From Bacteroidales bacterium (GTDB lineage Bacteria; Bacteroidota; Bacteroidia; Bacteroidales; FEN-979): a stretch of 31,398 nt of DNA. The stretch covers positions 1 through 31,398 of the forward strand of contig JALNWG010000028.1 of NCBI GenBank assembly GCA_023231005.1, given 5' to 3'. This document shows positions 8,901 to 16,525 of this stretch, piece by piece; position 1 is the first letter of the stretch, and every line of letters begins with the position of its first letter. Made by a program: the position numbers and the translations under genes. The notes beneath the pieces are model-generated. The model saw only the letters and a list, made by a program, of their open reading frames with translations. It did no database searches and was not told the DNA's origin.

Positions 8901-11003
8901 GATATTTAATACTTCTGAAGTTAGATCACCACTGCCATTAGCTGTAAAACCACTTACTCTTCCATCGGAGTTAGAGGCAACCCAGGTAAAAGATGCTCCT
9001 GTAGGAGCAGAAGTCAAACTTATCGTTGGTGATCCGCCAGAACAAATGGTTTGTGATGTTGTTGAATTTGAAACAATGGGAACAACTCTTACCTCTGCAA
9101 CAAAGGTCGTCCGGGTTGCACTGGAACATCCTGCGGGACTACCAATTTCAACAGTTTCAGCATGATAGTTTGTGGTAGCGGTAATAACGGGTGTGGTATA
9201 AGAATTTCCTGACCCAAGTTTGAAAGGTGGAGTTGCGTCATCGTACCAGTCAACACGGATTCCAGGGTTTGTATTTGTCGTGACCAGGGTTACCGTTCCC
9301 GGGCCACAAGTATAAAATGGAGCTCCACTGGGAGTTGGCGGAGATGGTACTTCAACAACCTGCGCAATAACATCAGTACGTGTTTCGCTGGTGCATGTTG
9401 AAGTGGGATTGTAAGCTTCAGCATAAAAATGGTAAGTACCGATTGTGGGGAGGTTTATTGCATAAGGAGAACCAGTGAACAATAAAATACCTCCGGATGG
9501 TTGATCCCACCATCTTACAACCTCTTGATCAAGAACAGTTGCAGTAAGGTTAACAACGCCGGGTCCACACCCATAACGCGGAAGCGCATTAGGTGGCGGG
9601 GGAGTCCCTGTTTGATAAATATTAATAGTTGCAGTGCTTGAACTTGCCGAATACCACCAGGTGTTGATCATTTTATTGTGACAGTCGGAGCCACCGCCAC
9701 CACCACTGCCACCCCAAATATGACAACCAGTAGTTCCAGGTACACAACCCGAAAGATTGGTCCCGGAAGGACAGGAACCTCCGCCAATATTTGAATCATC
9801 CCAATAGGTTTTCGGATTAGACATAGATTCGTTGATTGGTCTTTCAAGTGTAACTACGTAACCTTGAGGGTTCTGCTCCTGATCCCAAATTGGCAGATTG
9901 GTTAATCCGTTAACATAAGTAATCGTAATAGTAAGTGGGGTGCCATCAGGCACTTGTCCAAGATGACCATCTTTCCCATCCCAGGGTATATAATTTGTTC
10001 CAGTAGAAACCGTTGCGTAAATTGTAACATCATAGGTAGGGTCACCGTATGGAATATCGATTATTATTTCAACATTTCCTGCTTTGTTCACGGGTACAAC
10101 AATATTTTTTTTACCTGAACATAATGGAAAGGCAGGATCTGGAATGATTGAGGGAGGCCCTGTCATAATACCATAAACCCCGTCGGGATATGCAATAATA
10201 TCCGGATTGTTAAGAAATACTTTGTATTGAGCTATTCCTGGAAATGTGGTGGAAGTGTTCGTCGATATTGATTTTCGGTCATCTACAAAATTTCCGGTAT
10301 TTAAGCATCCATAAGGGTTGCAAAATATGGAGAACAAACCGACCGATGCATGATCAAATTTGCAACTTGTTACGATTTTATCATCCGAATAAATATAAAT
10401 TTTCCCTGAAAAAAACTGTCTTGGATTGGTGTTTAGATCAGCATATAACTGCCATGCTCCTGACCAAACGCGACCATTTAAAGCATCTGAAGGTATAGCT
10501 GGATTGTTTGAACCGGTAACTACCTGAAAATCAAATTCTGAAAACTGTGGGCTATTTGAAAATTCTATATAATAATCACCAGTATCGGCAATGCTTTGAA
10601 CCTGGTACGACAATGGGGAATAACCTCCTGAAGCAGGATAGGGGCCGATTACAGCATGGTCATAATCGAGAATAAATCCGTTGCCTGTGGAGGGGCAAGA
10701 ACCTGTGAGTGCAACTCCTGAATTATGTGGTTTGTATAAAGTATAAGTCGAAGAACCAGCTCTGAGATGAAAACCAAAAAGAATCGTTTCACCAACATTG
10801 GAAATGTGAATGTTAAGCCTGTATTTTTCTAAACAGCCTGCTGTGGCGAAGGAAGTAGGCCCAGGACTGCTTATGTCAAGATCTGCATAATCGGATGCTG
10901 TATGTCGTAATTCCTTCGTTCCCTCACTTCTTGCAATTTTAATGAAGGCAAATAAAAAAATGCAAGTTATTAGAAGAAGTAATCGGGTATATTTCAAATC
11001 CAT
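5922..11003 (-). CDS. Very large secreted Ig/PKD-repeat protein with C-terminal FISUMP domain (1693 aa)
   Basis: ATG at 11003. A signal peptide (MDLKYTRLLLLITCIFLFAF, cleavage near ARS/EG) is followed by the roughly 430-residue N-terminal region shared with the downstream gene, including YIPWDGKDGHLGQVPDGTPL, TYVNGLTNLPIWD, NPQGYVVTLERP, CHIW and NTWWYSASSS. A glycine-rich run (GGSGGGGGS, residues 431-439) sits between CHIW and NTWWY and is absent from the paralogue. Next come two Ig modules with CGPG motifs (residues about 475-640), then many PKD/Ig-like modules of about 85-100 residues, a KGGLPLG module, and FISUMP (about 1496-1693; CWMQENLRYG, QTDDC, YQWDELMQ, CPPGWHVPNETEW, LFWTSTYD, FPVRCVKDL). 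Export is supported by the signal peptide; adhesion or matrix function is inferred. The upstream gap of 146 bp may hold a promoter, but I see no perfect TAnnTTTG on this strand there. Confidence 0.93.
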   Translation of the reverse strand: MDLKYTRLLLLITCIFLFAFIKIARSEGTKELRHTASDYADLDISSPGPTSFATAGCLEKYRLNIHISNVGETILFGFHLRAGSSTYTLYKPHNSGVALTGSCPSTGNGFILDYDHAVIGPYPASGGYSPLSYQVQSIADTGDYYIEFSNSPQFSEFDFQVVTGSNNPAIPSDALNGRVWSGAWQLYADLNTNPRQFFSGKIYIYSDDKIVTSCKFDHASVGLFSIFCNPYGCLNTGNFVDDRKSISTNTSTTFPGIAQYKVFLNNPDIIAYPDGVYGIMTGPPSIIPDPAFPLCSGKKNIVVPVNKAGNVEIIIDIPYGDPTYDVTIYATVSTGTNYIPWDGKDGHLGQVPDGTPLTITITYVNGLTNLPIWDQEQNPQGYVVTLERPINESMSNPKTYWDDSNIGGGSCPSGTNLSGCVPGTTGCHIWGGSGGGGGSDCHNKMINTWWYSASSSTATINIYQTGTPPPPNALPRYGCGPGVVNLTATVLDQEVVRWWDQPSGGILLFTGSPYAINLPTIGTYHFYAEAYNPTSTCTSETRTDVIAQVVEVPSPPTPSGAPFYTCGPGTVTLVTTNTNPGIRVDWYDDATPPFKLGSGNSYTTPVITATTNYHAETVEIGSPAGCSSATRTTFVAEVRVVPIVSNSTTSQTICSGGSPTISLTSAPTGASFTWVASNSDGRVSGFTANGSGDLTSEVLNIITGESQAGIVIYVVTPNLNSCAGSSTIFYITVTPLPIPTITPQAIPVCVNAPITYSTEPGMTGYTWDALPDGIVSGGNTNQITVTWPTSGLKTVKVTYTDGFNCQPAAPSELTNITVNPLPNLVASPLTPLTVCSGNPVNVQFASTVSGTELSTTFNWTVNIPAAITPNPPIPGNIGLGDISNQLFNNSGVNIEDVVYTITPISNGCNSNPPTYPYTVKVNPRPAVVFPATPPNPQEVCSGANSMIPVTLGSNVITPTVTYNWTAEAFDNLNNPTPLIGGFVTPNNGASIPGENLVSTLLTPGYVNYSVVATFTSNGVGCPGNQNIYTVNVGPSPTVVPSITSQAICSLTPSEQVNFTANVSPVTYEWHVSSSSGVANFITNGSTDFIPVQSAIAATGTVQGHVTYQITPSYSGGGSFTCPGGVSNSTILVNPLPVIPIITGGTGPGGGHTECENQPGVNYSVPLVTGHIYNWTLTGATSFTGQGTNAISVTWGPAGPATIQVTETDQLLTPNCSSTSAIYNVMLTNRPVPTLTPFNPPVGICQGQSAVYTTESGMSDYTWVIPSGGTVTNGGTSTSNTVTINWASSGIKTIYVNYKNSIGCFGLDPGASTTIEVYPLPNTTITAPPTPYCQDYPSLYPYSVPPDAGSTFTWTILPVSGRTITPGTVSSDIQVFWTSPGVFTISVSGTNNTTGCSATSSPLLPVTILAKPVVSLNTCFDLQTTLNAKPFLLKGGLPLGPRGKYTIDQLDGTPVTSFNPGALGVGTHTIYFTYTNNDGCIASDQETVQILSSNAGFTCGTNYIDTRESPSKTYKTININGKCWMQENLRYGTSISFTTPQTDDCIFNRYCLSTDNADCSLYGGLYQWDELMQYDGADKAQGFCPPGWHVPNETEWNALIQFVSGNIGSGIAGSYLTDDASSALFKAKTAGIVYLNNTEAFSETTVKASLFWTSTYDATAKKAVTRGLNNLDPSVSIYAGSKADAFPVRCVKDL
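9687..9713 (-). repeat. Glycine-rich coding insertion
   Basis: Nine codons giving GGSGGGGGS, residues 431-439 of the 1693-aa protein, at a junction (CHIW to NTWWY) where the neighbouring paralogue has an unrelated short linker. It probably forms a flexible linker between the shared N-terminal region and the Ig-repeat stalk. Confidence 0.8.
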
Positions 11004-11149
11004 AATAAATCCTCTTGCTGAACGATCCTTACAAGACTATAAATTTACAATTTTTTCCCCTAACATTTCAAACCATAAAAGTTTTTATGTCAGGAAATAA
11101 AATAATCTTATAACAGACCCGAAATATTCCCGGAAAGTTGCCTAAGGTT

Positions 11150-14100
11150 TTAATCCTTTACACACCTCACAGAAAACGCATTCGCCTTGCTCGAAAGGTA
11201 GCTGGAAACACTTGGATTGATCGAGTTAAGACCGTTGGCCAGGGCGCTACCTGCTGAAATCTGATGCGAAGTCCAAAACATGGAACTGATCACCGGAGTA
11301 GTGGTGAATGACCATCCCTGGTTAAAAAAGATGATGCCACTTGGAAGACCGTGAAAGCCGTATGCAGTACCTGATTCCTTTAAAAACCCACCGGCTAAGG
11401 ACGTACCCTCGTTGTTGCTGAGCAATAATTCCCACTCTGCTTTGGTTGGAACATGCCATCCTGGCGGACAAAGGCCCTGACTTCCTTCCACTGAAGCATA
11501 TTGCATCAATTCATTCCATTGATAACTGCCTCCTGAATTCTCACATTGAGCAAAGGAATTATTCGTACAGTATTTTTCTACCATACAATTATCGGTCTGA
11601 ACCAATGTACCGTTAATGGGAGTACCGTAATTAAGATTCTTTGACATCCAACATTTTGCCGAAGCTCCCGAGCCTGAAAGGAATGTAGCGTATGTTTGTC
11701 CGTCACGGATATCAGTAAGCAAGGAACTCTGGCATGGTTGAATGGCATTGGAAGGATAGACCTTGATTTCCTCTGATGCTGTTGCATCACATCCCTGGTT
11801 ATTGGTGTAACGGTATGTGATGCTGTAAGGTGCCCCCAATACAAGCGGGTTTACCTGATTATCAGAAGGGTCAAATACATAAATACCGCTTCCAATTGGG
11901 CTTTCATGTACTCCGATTCCTTCGTAAACACCTGCTGAACCCAAGGGAAGCCCTCCTTTTAAAACAATCGGTTTTCCGTTTTTAGTGGTTTTCAGGTCGT
12001 TACATTCTAAAAGAGTTACTGTTGGAGTGGGTTTGACAAGAATGTTGAAGGGAGAAGACAATCCACTTGATCCGCAATTGCTGGAAACCTGAAACATCAA
12101 TTGTACATTGCCGGAGAAATTGTCGCTCCAGTTTACAATACATGAAGGACCTGTTCCAACAACATTTCCTGCGAAAGCCGGTGATAATGTCCACGAAAAA
12201 GTGATGGCAAGAGGATCGGGATTTTGCAAGGAATAGGAACTTCCCTGATCTGCCTGGCAAACAGCATTGTCTCCACTCAAAGTACCCTGGGTAGAAGGGA
12301 TAGGTAATACCTGTTGAAATTGCTGAGCGAAACTGCTGCACCCCTCTGAATTTGTGAAGGTATAGGTGATCAAACTTCCGGTTGGGGCCAATGCCGGAGT
12401 AAAGGTCCCGGTGCCGGAATTAACCCCCGTACCTGAATATACTCCTAAAGTTGGTGATCCGCCTGTTAATACCAATGTAGGAAGCGAAATACATACTGGA
12501 CTCAAAGAGGAAAAAACAACCACCGGAGCAGGGTTGACAATAAGATTTTGGATTGTTGAATTAATACAACCATTGGCATCAGTATAGGTATAGGTGATCG
12601 GGATGGAGCCCACACCTGCAATTGACGGATCGAACGTTCCATTGACAACCCCCGTTCCTGAATATACTCCGCCGGCAGGGGTTCCACCAGTAAGGGAATA
12701 TGCCGGCGTATTTTCACAGGTCGGTGTGAGATTGAGCGTTACAATCGGTAGGGGATTTACTATTACCGGATAACTAATTTGTACCGGGCAATTATATTGA
12801 TTAACACAATTCAGAGAGAGCGTTTGAGATCCTGTTGCATTCCAATCCACCAGAATGGTAGGACTCCCTTGTCCGGAAGTAATTGTCCCACCAGTGACAC
12901 TCCAGGTATAAGGAGCAAAATTCGGTGTGGCCGAATAGGGTACGTTGGTTTCATTTTCACATACCGATGCATCACCAGTTATAAGAGGTTCAGAAACCGG
13001 GTACAAATAAATATTTATGTCATCCTGGAGAGAACAATTTTGGCCCGTAACGCTGCATCTGTAATGTCCAGGGTCTGAAACAACCAGAGTTTGCGTATTT
13101 CCTCCAACTGGGGTCCAGATTGATCCTGCCTCTTTCTCCCAAAGATAAGTTGTCCAACCTTCTCCTCCATTTAAAGTAGTAGATGACCCAGGGCAAATGG
13201 ATTGATCTATGCCCAGGTTTATTGAGCTGAAATAGCTAAAATAGCCATACTCGGCACTACCTCCGAGCTTATTTAAAATGCCAAGATGAAATTTTCCAAG
13301 GGAATTGGTCAATAAATGTGATCCAACAGCCAACGAGGCCGGTGACATTTCTTTTCTGGTATATACCCATTGCCCTCCGGTTCCCGGAACAGTTGAAAAA
13401 TCGGATGCCTGAATAGTGGTAGATGAACCATCCATGGAAAAGGCCCCTTGATTTCCTTCCAACGTCAGGATCATGAGGGCAAAACTATTCGTAGAAGTAC
13501 GGAAAAAACCGATTTGTCTCGATCCGGTGCAAAAGATTTGGGGGAGCAGGGAAGCGCCTGCTTCTCCTGGGTAACCCGAAAGGTGCATCACATAAACAGG
13601 ATTTGATGCCTGGATGTATGCTGTAGGAGAAGAAGGTGGAATCGGGTAGCTGAAGAATTGACCCGCGTTGATGGTTTGTACAAAGGCACCGTCAATATTC
13701 AAGGTGGTATTGTCGGTAACTCCAACAATATAAACCCTTTCTGCATTTTCTGTTGGGGTATTGGTGGCATCTCCCTTAATGGCAATATATTCGTTGCCAA
13801 TAATTGAAACCGGGACGATCTGGTCGCCGGCAACATCCCATCCGCCCGTTTGAATAGAATCATCCGCCCAGGTTATTGCAATGGGTTTGTCAGAAACAAT
13901 GTGTGAACCTGCCAAGGTACGGGCTGCCTCTTGATGAATTGATCGGGCGCTGTATGTCTCTCCCTGGTTTAAGGTAATCGTGAAAGTACTGTTTGCATCA
14001 TGGCCTATAATATCGTCGGTAGGGGTGATGGTTATTGTTGTATTGTCTTGGGTGGCTACAATTTCAAAGGTTTCATAAGCATCGTTATAAGGGAAATTAT

Positions 14101-14539
14101 TGTATCCGTTTTGAGAAATTATATAAAATTCATATCCCAATGCATTTTGCCCTTTTAAAGAAAATATGCCTGGATTACTTTCATTGGCCTCTTCATAATA
14201 AGCAGTGACGAGATTATCGGTAGTTAACTTTAATCCTTTCGTATTTACATTATTTGCAGGACTGTTTTCAATCTGGTTCTTAAATGCAGTTAAAGGGATA
14301 GAGAAGGTGGCATTTGGCCCGATTGATCCCGAAATAGGTGTAAAAGTCTGATCGGCGGGCATGGTCAATTGGAAATTAACGGGATCACTCATACTTGACA
14401 ACCTTATAAAAATGGGATTGTCTCCATGAGTTGCAGAAATATCAGGAGCTACAAACCAAAACTGATTATCAATCTGGGAAAACAATTTCTCACATGAAAA
14501 TAGCAACAATAGATATACAAGTAAAAACTGTTTAATCAT
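11150..14539 (-). CDS. Secreted protein with IgGFc-binding-like N-terminus, Ig repeats and FISUMP C-terminus (1129 aa)
   Basis: ATG at 14539. The N-terminus MIKQFLLVYLLLLFSCEKLFSQ is a signal peptide, probably cut after FSQ; the Cys at residue 16 sits in a poor lipobox. Residues about 25-420 resemble the IgGFc-binding protein N-terminal family: FWFVAPDIS, a KGLKLTTDNLVTAYY strand, LKGQNALGYEFYI, VATQDNTTITITP, the Q-E-A region, SDKPIAITWADDS, GWDVAGDQIVPVSIIGNEYIAI, ERVYIVG, then YVMHLSGYPGEAGASLLPQIFCTGSR. About five Ig/PKD-like modules follow (GGTPAGGVYSGTGVVNGTFDPS type), then a KGGLPLG module, then FISUMP (935-1129; CWMSKNLNYG, QTDNC, CPPGWHVPTKAEW, MFWTSHQI, FSVRCVKD). In animals this N-terminal family occurs in mucus Fc-gamma-binding protein; in bacteria its ligand is generally unknown. 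It lies 22 bp after the glycosyltransferase gene and is probably co-transcribed with it. Confidence 0.92.
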   Translation of the reverse strand: MIKQFLLVYLLLLFSCEKLFSQIDNQFWFVAPDISATHGDNPIFIRLSSMSDPVNFQLTMPADQTFTPISGSIGPNATFSIPLTAFKNQIENSPANNVNTKGLKLTTDNLVTAYYEEANESNPGIFSLKGQNALGYEFYIISQNGYNNFPYNDAYETFEIVATQDNTTITITPTDDIIGHDANSTFTITLNQGETYSARSIHQEAARTLAGSHIVSDKPIAITWADDSIQTGGWDVAGDQIVPVSIIGNEYIAIKGDATNTPTENAERVYIVGVTDNTTLNIDGAFVQTINAGQFFSYPIPPSSPTAYIQASNPVYVMHLSGYPGEAGASLLPQIFCTGSRQIGFFRTSTNSFALMILTLEGNQGAFSMDGSSTTIQASDFSTVPGTGGQWVYTRKEMSPASLAVGSHLLTNSLGKFHLGILNKLGGSAEYGYFSYFSSINLGIDQSICPGSSTTLNGGEGWTTYLWEKEAGSIWTPVGGNTQTLVVSDPGHYRCSVTGQNCSLQDDINIYLYPVSEPLITGDASVCENETNVPYSATPNFAPYTWSVTGGTITSGQGSPTILVDWNATGSQTLSLNCVNQYNCPVQISYPVIVNPLPIVTLNLTPTCENTPAYSLTGGTPAGGVYSGTGVVNGTFDPSIAGVGSIPITYTYTDANGCINSTIQNLIVNPAPVVVFSSLSPVCISLPTLVLTGGSPTLGVYSGTGVNSGTGTFTPALAPTGSLITYTFTNSEGCSSFAQQFQQVLPIPSTQGTLSGDNAVCQADQGSSYSLQNPDPLAITFSWTLSPAFAGNVVGTGPSCIVNWSDNFSGNVQLMFQVSSNCGSSGLSSPFNILVKPTPTVTLLECNDLKTTKNGKPIVLKGGLPLGSAGVYEGIGVHESPIGSGIYVFDPSDNQVNPLVLGAPYSITYRYTNNQGCDATASEEIKVYPSNAIQPCQSSLLTDIRDGQTYATFLSGSGASAKCWMSKNLNYGTPINGTLVQTDNCMVEKYCTNNSFAQCENSGGSYQWNELMQYASVEGSQGLCPPGWHVPTKAEWELLLSNNEGTSLAGGFLKESGTAYGFHGLPSGIIFFNQGWSFTTTPVISSMFWTSHQISAGSALANGLNSINPSVSSYLSSKANAFSVRCVKD

Positions 14540-14551
14540 TTTTGTGTTTTA

Positions 14552-14582
14552 TTTTTAATTCCTAATTTTTAATTCCTAATTT
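14552..14582. repeat. 14-bp tandem duplication at a gene junction
   Basis: TTTTTAATTCCTAA occurs twice in direct tandem (14552-14565 and 14566-14579), plus three bases of a third copy. It spans the last codons and TAG stop of the glycosyltransferase gene and part of the leader of the next gene. The 14-bp unit is not a multiple of three, so only one copy supplies the in-frame stop. Confidence 0.85.
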
Positions 14583-16511
14583 CCTATATAGCCCGTAAAT
14601 CACCGGGTTCCCTTTCCTGACTTCAATGGTGAAATTATCCAACACGTATGGCAATTTTTTCGGGTTCCAAATATACGCTTTGAAAATTAAATGGTGGTGT
14701 CGTAATTCAAGATCCGATATTCGTAAAGAGGTATATACTTTTCCGGTTTGGCCAGGTTTTACATAGTCATTTACCGGAACTGCATTCCACCAAATCATCT
14801 TTTCGTTGGAGGTCACGCTCAATACCATCCAGGCAGCTGGAAATACCAGGGGCAACCGGATCTCGGCTGAAACATCAATGATATCGGTCGGCTGGTGTAT
14901 CAAATCACGCAGGGGCCGGGAGTATGTGGGACTGAATTCGCAAGTGTCGGCATAGAATGATCGGGTCCCATCTATGGGCAAGGAATCCTTGCATTTTTCT
15001 TTATTCACAAAACCCCACTCCTCGGGTGAGGGTTCAAAACCATTGACCAAAGTTGAGAAATATTCCAATTCTGGCTTTAATGGTTTGATCCGCGAAAAAA
15101 GATAGAAATCTCCACCACAATAAGTTTTATGTTTGATAAGGTATGGGAACTGTTGAAGAATCAGTTGATAATTTTCCCAGGGAGAGGATGAGATACAACC
15201 ATAAGCCAGATAGTCACTCTTTTCTTCAGTAAGAAATTGAAGGAAACGGCCATGCCTTCCAATTGAATCTTCATAGATAAAAGGCAGGTTCTGGCATTTC
15301 AGTTTCTTCAGATAGTAGGGATTGATCTCTGGTTTTGTCCCCAGAATAATCCGGCATTGACTTGAACCCAATGAATCAATGGCCCGTTTCGACTCGGATA
15401 CGATTTCCTGATAGGGAGCCTTATAAAACAACTGATAATGCTTTCGTTCCAGAATAAGAGAGGGTATCGTGACGAGAGCGATCAGGCCAACCACAATAAC
15501 CTGATGAATGGGACGCTCTGTTTTGAATCGCCCGAAAAGAAAAAACAATAAAAACGGAAACGAAAAAATCAGCACCGAATATTGCAAAACCGAACTCCGG
15601 AAGGTGGAATACAGATATCCGATGAGGAATGGTGCCAGAAACCAAATCACAGAGATCAAAAGGAAATTCCGGTTTGCCCTGGTTTTTTCATGATGCCAGA
15701 ATAATGCCAGGATGATCAGTAAAATGACCAAAGAATAGATAAATACTGAAAAATGGAAAATGTACTTCAGATAATCAATGATGAAATCAAATCGCGGCTT
15801 TTGTAGCCATCCTTCAACTCCTCCCACATTTAGCTGATACAGAAAGATCGGAATATGGGGAAGATATAAAATGATAATGATTAGATTGGAACATAGATAG
15901 GATCGGACTTGTTGACGGGAAATATAAAACAAACCGGTTACCGCGACCATTACTGCAAAAAGTCCGCAGAAATGATGGTCGTATGCACATAAGGCACCCG
16001 CTAAAATATAACCGGCCAGGTTCCATGTTTTTTTTCGGTCCGAATGGAAGACAACATTTGTCCAGAAAAAAACCATTAACAAAGCAAAACACAATCCACT
16101 GCTGTATGGCCTTGCTATCTGACTGTACATTACAGGGTACTGAAGGAAAGAGAGAAATGAAGCAGCCACCAGCCCTACGGTTGAGTTGAACCACATTTTC
16201 CCGATCCGGTAAATTAACCAGACTGAAACCAATCCAAAAAAGATGAATGGAATCTTAAGGGCCATTTCACTCACTCCGAAAAGTTTGACCCAGTAATAGA
16301 GAAAAACCTGAACTCCGGCCGGATGCCCATCAATTTTAATGCCTTTATCAATCAGCTCACCGAAAGTGGAAAACTGAGTGCGGATGATCGCACTGAATTC
16401 ATCATGGGTAAAAGGAATATCAACCAACCGATAGCATCGCAAGATGGCCCCGGTAACCAGGATCAGAAATAGTAATCCCTCACTGCAAAAGGATCGTTTA
16501 AAACGTTTCAA
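14562..16511 (-). CDS. Membrane glycosyltransferase, GT39/PMT/ArnT-like (GT-C fold), 649 aa
   Basis: An integral membrane protein expected to move a sugar from a polyprenyl-phosphate donor to an acceptor on the outer face of the inner membrane. A hydrophobic segment (residues about 12-25) is followed by THDEF (H36 D37 E38), the position of the acidic catalytic motif in the first periplasmic loop of GT-C enzymes, then DGHPAG near 61-66. Around ten hydrophobic helices follow up to about residue 365. The last 180 or so residues are hydrophilic and beta-rich, possibly a jelly-roll-like periplasmic domain. Start: TTG at 16511, 11 bp after the TAG of the M16 gene. An AGGA overlapping that stop lies 9 nt before the TTG, so translation is probably coupled; no nearby ATG keeps the full first helix and the HDE motif. 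Acceptor and sugar are unknown; the neighbouring surface proteins or an envelope glycan are candidates by context. Confidence 0.85.
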   Translation of the reverse strand: MKRFKRSFCSEGLLFLILVTGAILRCYRLVDIPFTHDEFSAIIRTQFSTFGELIDKGIKIDGHPAGVQVFLYYWVKLFGVSEMALKIPFIFFGLVSVWLIYRIGKMWFNSTVGLVAASFLSFLQYPVMYSQIARPYSSGLCFALLMVFFWTNVVFHSDRKKTWNLAGYILAGALCAYDHHFCGLFAVMVAVTGLFYISRQQVRSYLCSNLIIIILYLPHIPIFLYQLNVGGVEGWLQKPRFDFIIDYLKYIFHFSVFIYSLVILLIILALFWHHEKTRANRNFLLISVIWFLAPFLIGYLYSTFRSSVLQYSVLIFSFPFLLFFLFGRFKTERPIHQVIVVGLIALVTIPSLILERKHYQLFYKAPYQEIVSESKRAIDSLGSSQCRIILGTKPEINPYYLKKLKCQNLPFIYEDSIGRHGRFLQFLTEEKSDYLAYGCISSSPWENYQLILQQFPYLIKHKTYCGGDFYLFSRIKPLKPELEYFSTLVNGFEPSPEEWGFVNKEKCKDSLPIDGTRSFYADTCEFSPTYSRPLRDLIHQPTDIIDVSAEIRLPLVFPAAWMVLSVTSNEKMIWWNAVPVNDYVKPGQTGKVYTSLRISDLELRHHHLIFKAYIWNPKKLPYVLDNFTIEVRKGNPVIYGLYRKLGIKN

Positions 16512-16514
16512 TGA

Positions 16515-16525
16515 ATCGATTCCTA
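16515..16525 (-). promoter_or_regulatory. Ribosome binding site overlapping a stop codon, in front of a TTG start
   Basis: On the minus strand the end of the M16 gene reads CCTTAGGAATCGATTCATTG. The TAG stop supplies the AGGA of a Shine-Dalgarno sequence, 9 nt before the TTG start of the glycosyltransferase. Clear SD motifs are rare in this window, so this site supports both the non-ATG start and translational coupling. Confidence 0.6.

Noticed and set aside
14470..14539. Lipoprotein signal in the IgGFc/FISUMP protein (LLFSC)
   Set aside because: Phe at the -2 position is a poor lipobox, and an ordinary signal peptidase site (FSQ) lies a few residues downstream.
2641..14539. T9SS type A sorting domains at the ends of the surface proteins
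   Set aside because: The C-termini are FISUMP domains ending in RCVKD; the usual conserved beta-strand motifs of T9SS C-terminal domains are not seen.
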